Of a stretch of DNA of 64,000 bases, positions 11,500 through 23,432 are shown in pieces. Numbering within the stretch: position 1 is the first letter of the stretch; each line of letters starts with the position of its first letter. Both the position numbers and the translations under genes were made by a program. Below the pieces are notes generated by a model. The model worked only from the letters and a program-made list of their open reading frames with translations, ran no database searches and had not been told where the DNA came from. Location: contig CATIUR010000005.1 of NCBI GenBank assembly GCA_949592205.1, positions 26,243,679-26,307,678 on the forward strand, in the 5' to 3' direction. The DNA is from Helichrysum umbraculigerum (lineage: Eukaryota; Streptophyta; Magnoliopsida; Asterales; Asteraceae).

Positions 11500-12160
11500 A
11501 TATATATATATATGATGTCATCAAATTACTAAATTTCAATTTAATCAATTTAGTACCTTAATTTCACTAAATATTTTAAAAGAGCTCATTCAAATCTCTA
11601 ACTTTATAAATTCTCAATGTCTCATGCTATTATCGTTTGAAATATCTAGATCTAGATGTGTAATCTAAGTATATACCTTATAAATCATTTGATATTTTTC
11701 CTTTTAGTACTTTAAGAATGAAGATGAGAAGTTACTAAATTACCCCTCATTGAATTCAATAATCAATAAGATAAAGCCAAATATTAACTCAAATGATTTT
11801 ATCCACTTTATTAAGTATCTAATCGTACATTAACTCAAACGATTTTATCCACTTTCCTTTTTTACACATTAACTCAAATGATTTCATCCACTTTCCTTTT
11901 TTACAATTATAAACTCACAATTTTGATAAATTTATGCAATTATACGTTGTAGTAGATCTGATCATAGTTCAACTAAATGGCATATTCACTAATATTTATC
12001 GACAAGATATTAGACAACGTTTTATATAAGCTTTTTTGTTTTTTACGATCGTAAATTGAAAGTAGCTTCTTAGTTACATACAACATACTTGTACAATCGT
12101 AAATCAATAATCTAGCTCAAACTTTAACCCGCCGCTTTTGCGCAGGCAATGTGCTAGTAT
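11500..12160. other. AT-rich spacer ending in a Helitron-like 3' terminus
   Basis: A motif of about 19-28 bp (CTCAAACGATTTTATCCACTTT and variants) repeats at about 11793, 11836 and 11875. A GC hairpin followed by GTGCTAG|T at 12151-12158 looks like a Helitron 3' end; its 5' partner was not located. Confidence 0.4.
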
Positions 12161-12203
12161 AGTTATATTGGAATTGTAGTTGAATACAATTGTATATTAT
12201 TAA

Positions 12204-12205
<2 letters not shown>

Positions 12206-12257
<52 letters not shown>

Positions 12258-12259
12258 TA

Positions 12260-12322
<63 letters not shown>

Positions 12323-12323
12323 T
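12206..12323. repeat. Inverted (AAT)n/(ATT)n microsatellite
   Basis: About 18 AAT units are followed at once by about 20 ATT units, so the tract is self-complementary and could form a long hairpin. The ORF across it is low-complexity and not a gene. Confidence 0.9.
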
Positions 12324-12859
12324 TATGCTACTTTATCAGTTGTTAAATTATGATAATATTATCTGCACAGTAATAACAACAATAAATATAACATATGTTT
12401 GTACTTACTTCCTCAACTTAAAATCTATTAAAATTGAATCATGGTATTCATTCATCATACATCTTATTTTATATAAATATACTATAGAACATCTTTTGAT
12501 GATTTCATTTTTCAATTTGTCAACTAAGCCTTTCTATTTCTCTCAATTTAAATATTGGTATTCAAAAGTTATGTTATCAAGGAAAAAATAACTTAAACAT
12601 CATGTCAAACAAATTATAGATATAGCCGAGATGTATGTTAACATATGATAATGAATAAATAATACTTTTAACTTATACTAAATAAATTATCTTATGGATC
12701 ACAAGGCCGAGATATTAACATATATTTGTTAATTAAAAGCTTTCACTAACAAAGTCTACAATTATATATTCTTAATCGTAAAATTTGAAATATTTTTTTC
12801 TTACTATACAAAATGACATTAACAGCTTATTTATATAAAATAAAATTATGCGTCGAACA

Positions 12860-12889
12860 ACCCGTGTAATACACGGGTATACATGCTAG
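12860..12889 (+). mobile_element. Helitron-like 3' terminus
   Basis: A perfect hairpin (CCCGTG TAATA CACGGG) is followed by TATACATGCTAG and then T. This is the textbook Helitron 3' end. The 5' end was not identified, so only the terminus is listed. Confidence 0.55.
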
Positions 12890-13060
12890 TTATAAAGTGA
12901 ACAAACATAAATAATCAACAGCGATATCCAAAAAATAGAATATGAGTGAGCTAAGTAATATACAAACATAACACATATATACTTTTTTAATTAATACATT
13001 AAACAAGCTAAATAAGTAATATTCATATCATTGTGGGATGAGAGGAAAACAAATCGCTAA

Positions 13061-13379
13061 GAGCACTCGGTGTCGGATGATGTGGCATCGCCGTTCAACC
13101 TTGAGAACACTGAGGCTCGGTGTTCTCCCACACCGCCTCGGTGTTCTCGCAAAATTTTGTTGTCGCCGTTTGTATGCAAACGCTGAAGAAGCTCGGTGTT
13201 CAAGCAAATGTTTTGTTTTTCTGTTTATTTTTCATGCAAAAGTCAAATAAAATAAATAATAAAAAACTCCAGAACACTGTCCAGAACACTGAGAATTCAG
13301 TTTCACCATACCACATAATCCTCACTTTCAACATTCTCCAGAACACTGTCGTAGAACACCGACACCACACCCTATGCTC
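13061..13379. mobile_element. PIF/Harbinger MITE, copy 3
   Basis: The ends are GAGCACTCGGTGT at the left, and GAGCATAGGGTGT at the right read as reverse complement. The flanking duplication is TAA (13058-13060 and 13380-13382). The interior shares CAGAACACTG phrases with the copy at 510-820. Confidence 0.75.
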
Positions 13380-13711
13380 TAACGGCCTAACATAGATTGA
13401 TCTATGCAATGTGGCATGTACCGGTGATTATAATATATCGATCTACAATTAAAGATTTAATTAAAGGGTGAGGTAGGTTTGGGAGACCATAACTATATGG
13501 GGTGTTACAAATAATCATTTTAATATCTAGTCTAGAATATTATTATATTTAATTTAAAACACCAAATGATCGAATAATATAAATTTCTGCTAATAATATT
13601 TTTAAATATTATGGTGATAAAGTTGATAACATACAAATCATAAATTCTGGCTGCGTAACTTAATCGAATATATTAAAGTCATAATCATAATCATAATCAT
13701 AATAGTATATA

Positions 13712-14111
13712 GAGAAATTTCCATAAACCATACATGTGATTTACATACATTTTCACAGATCATACCCGAATTTTTTTTCTTCAGGTTTTCGATACAATAA
13801 GTTTCAAGTTTGCTAGTAAATGGTACCTCCGTCCAACTCCATCTATTTTTGTCGTTAAGTTATACCAATTCCGTCTACTTTCAATGCAATAAGTTTCAAA
13901 ATTGCTCGTAAATGATACCCATAAGTTTCAAAATTGCTCGTAAATGATACATGTGGTTTACACACATAATGGTGAAATTTAACGGATTGTGACGGAGGTA
14001 CCATCTACGAGCAAACTTGAAACTTATTGTATCAAAAACCTGAAAATAAAAGTTCGGGTATGATTTGTGAAAATCTGTGTAAACCACGGATATGATTTTT
14101 GGAATTTACTC
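13712..14111. mobile_element. Mutator-type foldback MITE, 400 bp
   Basis: An exact 9-bp duplication TAGTATATA lies at 13703-13711 and 14112-14120. The termini are GAGAAATTTCC and, as reverse complement, GAGTAAATTCC. The arms are long and imperfect, and both carry TTCAGGTTTT and AATAAGTTTCAAGTTTGCT blocks. Inner 26-bp direct repeats (AAGTTTCAAAATTGCTCGTA) lie near 13890-13945. There is no ORF. Confidence 0.8.
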
Positions 14112-14120
14112 TAGTATATA

Positions 14121-14501
14121 ATATGCCAAAGTCTTATACTCCGTAATAATTAACATGAACAACGTAACTTTGCCTATTTTTAATAAAAAATTATATACGA
14201 ACAAACCTTTTATTTTATATATTATAATTATAAATCGTAGTGGGGATGATCTCGTTGAATATAAGGCCGGGTTCGTGATATTGACCCTTTGGAACTTTGA
14301 AGAAGCATAAATGGTTTTTCCTACCTTCTTTTTACTAAATCTTTTTTATACACAAAACTAAAACTACAAAAGTTTTGGTCCTATCTCAAAGTTAATAATA
14401 CTTTCTGTTTATGTATTATATATTAAGTTTTCCTATCATTTATGGTAGCTGACGAGAGCTTTAAATAAATGTACGTATTGCATATATCAGAACATGTATA
14501 T
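14121..14501. other. AT-rich spacer
   Basis: I see no ORF, repeat boundary or RNA gene in this stretch. Confidence 0.5.
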
Positions 14502-14589
14502 TGTAACACCCTAGGCTGATCCCACATCGTCCATGGACATGAGGGATACTGGGGCTTATAATGGTAACAAGGCGCTTAAATGACACAAC

Positions 14590-14700
14590 GCGTTTTGGGA
14601 TCACAGGTGGCAGATTGTCGCAAGAGTACTGCTGTTAAGTGTGCTCGAGCGAGGGCAATTTCCAGGATGGGTGACCTCCTGGGAAGTGTGGTCGCCAAGA
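14590..14700 (+). ncRNA. 5S-rRNA-like segment inside the Cassandra LTR
   Basis: The segment carries GCTGTTAAGTGTGCTCGAGC (near 14631), matching the 5S internal A-box region, and GGATGGGTGACCTCCTGGGA (14665-14684), matching the intermediate and C-box region of plant 5S genes. The 5' third is diverged. In the family this acts as a Pol III promoter in the LTR; activity of this copy is unknown. It is not a genuine 5S gene. Confidence 0.75.
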
Positions 14701-14843
14701 GCAAAGCCGTGCGCCTGCGGGCAAAGCGGACAATATTGTGTCATGGTAAGCGGATTGTTACAGTTATGGTATCATAGCAACTCATGTGTCGTCGGGATGG
14801 TGGGCCAAACCTCATCGAGGACGATGAGTCCCTGCGCGGCGGC

Positions 14844-14871
14844 GGGGGGGGGGGGGGGGGGGGGGGGGGGG
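14844..14871 (+). repeat. 28-nt G homopolymer (polypurine tract)
   Basis: Twenty-eight consecutive G directly precede the 3' LTR of the Cassandra element, one base before its TG start. It sits in the polypurine-tract position but is far longer than needed. Its exact length may be a sequencing estimate. Confidence 0.85.
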
Positions 14872-15099
14872 TTGTAACACCCTAGGCTGATCCCACATCG
14901 CCCATGGACATAAGGGATACTGGGGCTTATAAGGGTAACAAGGCGCTTAAATGACACAACATATATTAGTATATTATAATGTCGATCTAAGAACTACGAG
15001 TACTACATACTAAAAAAGGTTAAGTAGGACCAATAACTCTTCAAAAGAAGATCTTGCATTTTCATGATAACTTTCATGATAACTTAAAGTTGGACACTT

Positions 15100-15640
15100 T
15101 ATTTTGTAAGTTTTGAAAAAGCACGACGTATTTTCACTATATATTCAATTAAATATATTTACTACTTTTTTAAATTGAAAAAGTCACTCAATTCTTTGAT
15201 AATGTTTAATTAACTACCTCAACTATATTTTTAATTGAAAAAGTCACACATCTATTTAATAGTATACGATGAATCCCTTTACACTTATTTGTAATTGATA
15301 AAGTCCCCTAACTAGTTTTGTTTAATTCAAAAGTACATATATCTTTTATAATCATAAGTTGACACACATGCATCATTAGAATATTTAAAAGGACGCATTA
15401 GAATATTTAAAAGAACGCATTAGACATCATTATATGCCAAATATGTGATATAAAAGCTTTAAAAAGCGCAACAAAAATAGCAAATATTTTCTTTCGTCAA
15501 AGATCGTATACTATTATATAGTTGAGTGACTTTTTCAATCGAAAAATGAGTAGAGGTACTTAATCGAATATTATCTAATAGTTAAGTTACTTTTTCGATC
15601 AAAAAATTAGTAGAGGTATTTAATTGAATACATAGTCAAA
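15100..15640. repeat. Decayed long-arm foldback element
   Basis: The left part carries ATTCAATTAAATA and AAATTGAAAAAGTCACTCAA blocks. The right part (15520-15640) carries their reverse complements (GAGTGACTTTTTCAATCG, TATTTAATTGAATA), some repeated twice. No clear target duplication was found. Confidence 0.5.
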
Positions 15641-15898
15641 GTATGGTATACTTTTTTTACAATTTCCCAAAAGTTTACATGCTACTATTATTATTTACAC
15701 AAATTACACAGTAATTATTTTTGTTCACAAAGGCACAAACACTAACACACCTTAAACCAAATATTATATGCACATTTTATATCAAACGAATTAAATTTGA
15801 CCAAAATAATTTATACTGATGACTCTCCATATCGCTAGTGAAACGATCATTTGATATACTATACTTGTTATTCTTGTGATCTTTATACAGTAGATATA

Positions 15899-16154
15899 CT
15901 CCCTCTGACCCAAAATTATTGTCACCCGACAAAAAATACACAGTATAATAAAAACATAATAATTACTGCTTTCTCTATCTTACTTTTTGCACAATGACAG
16001 TTTTACCCTTAACCAATTAATTAATGCTTACTTAAAAGTGTGTGGGGTAATATGGTAATCACGACCAAACTTCACTATCTATTTTTGAAAGTGGACAACT
16101 AATTTGGGACATCCGAAAAAGAAAACATGGACTATAATTTTGGGACGGATGAAG
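15899..16154. mobile_element. Stowaway MITE (Tc1/mariner)
   Basis: The element starts CTCCCTCTGACCCAAAATTA and ends with the complementary TAATTTTGGGACGGATGAAG. It is flanked by TA on both sides (15897-15898 and 16155-16156), the Tc1/mariner target. Its size of 256 bp suits the family. Confidence 0.88.
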
Positions 16155-16205
16155 TATAATATAATTGCTTCTTTCATATACATATGTTCAAATTATACAT
16201 AATAC

Positions 16206-16315
16206 TCCATTTGTCCAAAAAATATAGTCTATGTTTTCTTTTTCGGAAGTTTCAAATTAATTATCCACTATCAAAAATAGATAGAGAAGTTTGATCGTGA
16301 TTAACATAACATTTT
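16206..16315. mobile_element. Half of a second, diverged Stowaway MITE
   Basis: CTCCATTTGTCCAAAAAATA and the following TCTATGTTTTCTTTTTCGGA resemble the terminal and subterminal half of the neighbouring Stowaway in the opposite orientation. The other half is missing. Confidence 0.6.
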
Positions 16316-17016
16316 TTCATTCATTGCATGTCGACTTGACTCGATTATATCCCTGTAAACATTTATTTCAATACATTGCAAAACTAATTCGGTAGTCAAT
16401 TATTGATCATTATATTAAAATAATTAATTACAAGTTTCATGCATCACGCGTTAGATGAGATATATATTCGTGCTGCCAGATTCACTTGTCATCAAATAAT
16501 TAGATTCCTATGTACAATTATTTAATTTTTTCAGTTCCCGGTTAACATTAAAATAATATATATACTGTCGAAATAAATTTGTAACGGTCCTCTAGACGTG
16601 ATGGAGTGGACCTTTGTCCGATATTATATGGCTTTTTTTATTTATTTTTTTAATTTTATTGTTTAGTAGAGAGCTTTTTATAGTAATACTTTGTTGACGT
16701 GTTTATCTTTAATTCTTAAAATAAGAAGTTGCGGATTAAACTTCTATGTTGGAAACTTAAATCAAGTATAAGTTAATTAACGCAAAAGATGATCAGCCAA
16801 GTAATAACACTATAGGCACTTTATTGCTTAAGAACATATTAGCACAAGTGGATATATATATGTTGTCAATCAATCCTTTTATAATATTATGAAATAATAA
16901 TAATAATTAACGTACACGGTACACCTTCATAAACGCATAATTATTTGCACTTAACATAACTTGATGCATCTAATAACTTAATAACAATCCTAATACCCGT
17001 CACTAACAAAAGTCAT

Positions 17017-17062
<46 letters not shown>

Positions 17063-17540
17063 CTTCTTAACGTTTCAGGAAAAGTGTCCAAATTACAATT
17101 TTATACGTCATTTTCAACTGTACCAAAAAGATGTCACTTTTGTTACACCTACCACTCAAATTTTGACTACATATATAAATGTTGTCACTCACATATATGA
17201 CAAATAAACGAAACATTTTTTACAATTCCGTCGTCCCAATGATGTTTTATAATATTTACCCTCTGCTTAAAAGACGGACATTATAGTCAAAAGACAAGAG
17301 AGAGAGAGAGAGAGAGATCGGTTTACATTTGTTTTGGATCATTGTTTTATGAAATCTTATTTATGATACTAATTTCAAAAAATGCAAAATACGTATTTGG
17401 ATCATTGTTTTCCGAAAGAAATTACTCAAATTAAGTAAATAGAAAATAAATAGAAATAGAAATAGAAATAGGAATTATAGAAGGAGGAAAATTGGAAAAA
17501 ATCATATAAACACAACAAGTACGTACGACAGGAGGAAAGC
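16316..17540. other. AT-rich spacer with microsatellites
   Basis: A (TA)n tract lies at about 17020-17060, a (GA)n tract at about 17298-17317 and an (AAATAG)n tract near 17440-17470. No gene or bounded element was recognised. Confidence 0.6.
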
Positions 17541-17544
17541 TCAT

Positions 17545-18501
17545 GGTAAAAAAAGGAAGACTTGATGAACCAATAGGATTGCTTCATTTCAAATACTTAT
17601 TTTCACCTTTTTTCAAATTTAAATATCTCACAAACCGTATGTCTACAAATTATAAAAATTACATATTCGGAATCAGCATCCTTTTCTCTTCGATTCTAGA
17701 TCTAACAAGATATACTTTCGATGAAGTTTTTTTTTCCATTTTTTTATTGGGTTTTAGAAACTTTTAATGTGAAATCACATGTGATTTAACACTAAAAAAT
17801 AATCACGTCTGCTTATATTTCCGATTAAACTTTAAATTCAAATCATTGTTGATATAAGAGATTAAGACATGAAAAACTAAGGTGTAATCACATGCGATTG
17901 AATATCAAACTATGAATCACATGTGTTTAAAGAGTAATAAGATACGAATTTTCAAATCATTGACTAAGAATTATACAATCAAGTAAAAATCAAGTTGAAA
18001 TCATACATGAATTATCATATATCGGTAAATTTCTCATCAAATATCAATTTTTAAATGAAAATCATATGTGATTATATAACAAATCACTTGTGATTAAGTG
18101 TACAAATAACAATCACATGTGATTTTTAATGAAAACTATTACAATTTTTTATTTTTTATTTATAACTATTAATATGGGTGAATATTAAGTTATAATCACG
18201 TGTTAAGTAACAAATACCATGAATAAATAATCGTGAACAAATTTTAATTTTTTATCATAAATCACATGTAATTATATTATGAAATCCGGTAAAAAAAGCG
18301 AAGAAAAAAAATTCGTCGAAAATATATCTTATGACATCTCTAATCGAAGAGAAAAACGCGCTAGTTTCGAATATGTAATTTTTATAATTTATGGACTTAC
18401 GGTTTGTGAGATAATTAACCAAGGGGGTAAAAAATAGAAGTGGGTTTTGTAGAGAAATGGAAGAATCCTATTGGCTCTCTCATTCTCTACTTTTTTAACA
18501 T
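17545..18501. mobile_element. Foldback element with AATCACATGTGATT core (copy C)
   Basis: The arms 17545-17760 and about 18290-18501 are imperfect reverse complements. They share CCAATAGGATT, ATCTCACAAACCGTA and TTTCTCTTCGATT blocks and match the arms of the telomere-core foldbacks at 10625 and 46376. The core differs: instead of TTTAGGG repeats it holds about eight copies of AATCACATGTGATT or close variants between 17772 and 18270. The ends are approximate and no target duplication was found. Confidence 0.6.
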
Positions 18502-19164
18502 ATCTTAAAAGAACTCACATCTGTATGACAGTCGGTATACATAAGCTTGTTTAAGCACACGGAGTGGTGACGGCCTAAACACAGTGTTTTGAGTGAGAAT
18601 TTTGTGGTGAGAATTTTGTGGAGTGGTAATAGTGTTCTGGACAGTGTTCTGAAATTTTTTATTATTTCTTTTATTTGATTTTTTAATGATGATAATTGTA
18701 TAAGTTCATATTTAAAAACATATAAATCAAATAAAAAACTTTTAATTCATTAAAAATAAATACAATATAAAAGTTACAAGTAAATAAATTAAATAAACAT
18801 CATCTATTAATTAAAACAAAATAAAAAAAAACTTTTTTTAACCAGCGAAAAAAACGTTTAAGGGCATCTTTTTTTTTTTTTTTGTACTTTTTGTTTTTTT
18901 AATACATTTAAATTTTTTTTTTTACTTTTTGTTTTTTAATACCCCACCCACCTCACCTACCTCTTCTTCTTCTTTCTTCTGCATTTATTTCTTTCTTCTC
19001 CATCTTCATGCTTTTTTTCCTCTCCAAGTTTTATTTTATTTTCTTTTTATAGATTACATATTTGCTGAAAAGGGTGAAAACAAATAAAAAATGAAAGAAA
19101 GATAAAAAAAAAAAGGAAAACGCAGCTCAAACCAACGTCGATCTGCGAACGCCGGTCGCAAAAC

Positions 19165-21236
19165 TATAACACCCCTCGTTTACTTATAAACAATAATATA
19201 ATAATGGCGACTCGGAAGCGTATATTTAAAACATACTGTCAATGTACTCAAAATGTCAATAAACTTTTTCAAACTAAATACATGACATTTCAACAAACTC
19301 GGTGTTATATAATTCAAAATGTCTCTTTAGTTATCAAAACAACATCAGAGTAAAAGCCTGTCAAACATTCCATCCAGTCCAACAACCTCCTGCCCAATAT
19401 GTCACATCTATTTTAACCTGCAGGAAGAACTGTGGTGGGGTTAGCATAAAGCTAAGTGAATGAAACTATAAGCAACAGTCCAACCTAGCATAACAATCTG
19501 TTTACATCAAATAACAATAAACAGAAAATCAATCAATCACTCAACATCCAATCAATGTCATACACGCAACATCATGAGGATCGGTGGTCCCTGAGACACC
19601 CTAATACCGGTTTGGTACTCAAGGAACTCTTATCAATCATCTGTATTGGCCCATACAGAACTACCGATAACTTGTTGTCAATCACACACGACCTAGATCT
19701 CTAAACCAACATTTCAAGTTTCCGAGATCTCCTGTCGTCTACAATAACAACAAGTCCAACCATCAAATCAAGTTGACCTCAAAATCTTACATACTAGCAC
19801 AATCGGCCAAGTAAGCAACTAATTAAACTATCATGGCAAGATATCTCTACAGATGTATCATATCAAAGTAATACTATAAATTACTTGTTGTAAATCAAAT
19901 CATTACAACTAAATCACACTGAGGTTACAGATCCACTCACCGACTACCTCAGCCGCAAGCTCAGAAGTCTAATATTACTGAGCCTTCTCCACATCTGAGA
20001 ATACAATCAATTAAACAATGAGTTAGTAACTTGTATCAACTGATAATACTTATGTAATTAACATCGTTACACAATCATAACATAATTACATGTATCAAGT
20101 GATCCCTAAGATCACAGCAACAAAAGTTCAATTCGGAACATAATCAAAAAGTCTCGAAATAAGGTCCAAAAACTGTAAAATGCCATTTTCGACCCCTAAA
20201 CGACCCCGAATGTCCAAAAACTGACTAGGCTATAGTATATAGCTTTGATCAGTGGGCCGTTTTCGAGTGACCATGTAAATTTCAGCCCAATTGGAGTTTA
20301 AAGACAATTTGTCAATTTTTCCGTGGCAAAAATCACTACTAAACACTTATGCACTTTTGAAATTTTACAAAAAAATACTGACAAACGCGATCCAGAAAAC
20401 AATGGTGGGATCGCGTTCCTCTTTGCAAAATAATTATGTGACAAATTATAACTAAGCAACGCGATCCGGACAAATTCTTGGGATCGCGTTCCCAAGAACA
20501 AAACTCGTCCGATTCCGTTTATAACTAACGAACGCGATCCTGGCTAGGGTTCTGGGATCGCGTTTGAGCCTTTTTCAGCTCATCTTCATCCCTGTAATTA
20601 CACAGCACGACCCAACTTCCATTTTTAATCATTCAAGCTCATGTAACTCAGTTCTAAGGTTTCAAACAACTCAATTATAAGTATATACATACATTAACAC
20701 TTCATTCAAGCTTTAATTCACATATATATCAACAATTTGCATAATCCTACTCAAAACCCATCTCAATTAAAATTAAAACTTCAAGAACATTAATTCAAGA
20801 AATTTAACTTACAATCTGAAGGTGATAAGCTGATGATGAAGTTAAATCAAGACCACAACTCAATCTTGATTATAATTTGGTTATGGTTTCTTGAGTTCTC
20901 AAAGAAATGAAAAAGGAAGTGAATAACTTTCCTAAAAAGGAAAGTGAATAAATAGGTCGGCCCTCTCCAACCGACTTCAATTATACGGGTAAAATTTAAT
21001 ACCCCATCTCAATCTATTGTCTGGAACCCGAAAACCATTTGCGAGTCCAAACATTTTATTGTACCGTCAGCTATATTAATTTACAACAATTAATAATTTA
21101 CTAGTCACATTGGAATATTTAACTCCTATTCTAATTATTTTAACTAATTCAGACAATATTATTTCCAAACACATTTAAATACTAATTTAAATCAAGAAAT
21201 AATATAAAAAACTAGGTCCATTTCGAGGATGTTACA
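19165..21236 (-). repeat. LARD 3' LTR
   Basis: The 2072-bp LTR runs TGTAACATCC...GGGGTGTTATA on the minus strand. It contains the three AACGCGATCC/GGATCGCGTT pairs from 20384 to 20564. Its last upstream bases keep GGGGACGAAATCTC just before the polypurine tract (about 21243-21268), the same phrase that ends pol in the autonomous gypsy element nearby. Confidence 0.92.
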
Positions 21237-23432
21237 ACTCTCCCCCCCTTGAAGAGATTTCGTCCCCGAAATCTAACCTCAATCAATCTAACTAATGTGA
21301 TATAATCACATATATCTTAACATACATTTGTCCTCAATAGCAACTTACAACTATACTTAGACTGTTTGAATTCTTTCCACATGCACATATCCAAATGTAC
21401 ATGCTTCTATCTTTTCCTATGCACACATACAGTGCATCTAATCAATATCATCAATCAGATATATCTTATAGACAAACACTTACTTTAACAAGTGAAACCT
21501 ACAATCACTTAATCAACAAATAAAACTTAACATTACTTAATAGGTTTATGCAACCCGAAATTAGCAACATGCTAAAATCTTTAACCTATTCTCACTGTTC
21601 ATCACTGTTAACAATAAAACAGCAGCAACAATATCCCAACAATAGTGTTTATTAAACCCCAATGTACCTAGCAACATTGAAATATAATTCAGCTCACGAC
21701 CAACAATCAGTCTAATATACAGATCACAATCTTAAGTCTTTACCATCAAAGATCTGAAATTCAAATCTAGGTCAGTTTTTCATCCAAAAGTTTCATACCT
21801 ATGCTCTTTTGTACAACCTATAATGTTCACATATCATTTCAATCATATGAAATTCTTTACTTAAAAGTAATCCAGATTCATATCACCTTAATAAGCAAAG
21901 CAGAGGTCACACTCAGTAGGTAAAACTACAATCAACAAGTACTTTGCTCAATCAACAAAAGTACTAAAATCAATCTTACCTACAATCAACCAACCTCTAC
22001 ATTGACTTATTTCCACTTGTAATTCCTCTCATTACTACCTATCAATTGTCAACAACATCAAAGTCGACAACAACTACTGCTCAAACAATAATCACAACAC
22101 TAGTGATTATACATTCCAGTACACCTATCAGTACTTTAATATTTGTCTTCAAACTCTAACTAACCATCAAGTTAGAATTTATATACTATTAAACTGGTAA
22201 GACATTAAAATCTATTCTTAGCAACCAGTTATTTCAACTCAATCTTACAATCATAAACTACTAATCACAAGCCATTAGAAAATTATACAACTTTAACCAC
22301 CCAATCATTCAACACTAGATCCCGTCAATCTAGCAACTAAGTCAATCTTAATCCACATATTATGATACTACAGGTCAAGCATCACAATATCACATTATCA
22401 AAATGTGCTACTTTCCAACACATTTCCAACAAAATCTACATCAAGTTAATCACAATTAACTAACCTCCAAATATCTTATGGCATATTTTAATTCATTCTA
22501 TTAAAACTTATCATGCCATTTATTATCATGTATATCACACATACATACCTACACAATTTCAAGGTTTCTCTTACTCTCTACCACATACAATTTCTTAAAA
22601 TATGAACAATCATTCAATTCATATTTCCTCAATTTATCAAACAAAGATCAACTAAATCTTTAACACCATCCAATTCCAGATATACTTTCATATCATACCT
22701 TATTTGGATCTAATCCCAGTTTTTCCACTTTATCACTTACTTTACTTGTATACTATCAACAAATAACTAAAGAATTCATCCAATTCTTTCAATACTTAAG
22801 TAATTCACCATAAGGTACAAATCAACCTAGACAACTATTAATAATAACTTTCAATTATTTCTTATCTCACCTTCAAACCCAATCAAAGCTATCATCACAA
22901 GCTTCACACACTGGTAAGATTTTCTTATCACAATTCTAATCAATGTGATTTAATTATTCTAACATATCTTAGCAAATTACAACTGTCATATCAAACAATG
23001 GCTTTATATTCGTATAATTCTTTAACACATATTCAGTTCAAATATCAAATATTACTTAACTGAATACTCAATTATACTTAACACTATTTCAATTACTTAA
23101 TACTAGCCTTAAGTAATGAATCAAGTTTCACAAACTTAGACAATTCATCTATCTCCTCTGGATCTTAAATGACCCCCTTCAACATAATTTAAGCAAATCT
23201 AGGAATTCAATCATATTCCATACAATCATAACATTTCAATCTATGTTAGACTATTTCAACACACACAGTTGACTAAATGTCAACTTTGATTTAAATCAAC
23301 CAATCAATAAAATCCTCTAACTGCTTTTTCTCAAGTTTGACCTATCCTCAAACCAATTACAAGCAATTAATTTTATACACAGTTCTCTATTCATGGTTTG
23401 ACTTTCAAAGTTAACATACCATCAATATTAAC
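21237..23432 (-). other. LARD internal region, 3' part (non-coding)
   Basis: About 2.2 kb contains no ORF of note and no recognisable gag-pol remnant. The plus strand is strikingly poor in G (so the element's sense strand is poor in C). It ends at TTAAC (23428-23432), where the gypsy element inserted. Confidence 0.75.

Larger units (their letters stand above)
14502..14960 (+). mobile_element. Cassandra-type TRIM with truncated 3' LTR
   Basis: The 5' LTR (14502-14762, 261 bp) starts TGTAACACCC and ends GATTGTTACA. It is followed by a tRNA-iMet-like primer-binding site TGGTATCATAGC (14767-14778), an internal region of only about 110 bp, a 28-G run as polypurine tract, and an 88-bp remnant of the 3' LTR (14873-14960) nearly identical to the 5' LTR start. 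The LTR contains a 5S-rRNA-like segment, the defining feature of Cassandra elements. No coding capacity is present or expected. The 3' truncation prevents a target-duplication test. Confidence 0.8.

Noticed and set aside
12190..12591. ORF of 133 codons across the AAT/ATT tract
   Set aside because: Its first half is a translated microsatellite (Ile and Tyr runs) and the rest has no recognisable domain.
14590..14700. Functional 5S rRNA gene
   Set aside because: Only the 3' two thirds match 5S and the segment lies within an LTR with primer site and polypurine tract.
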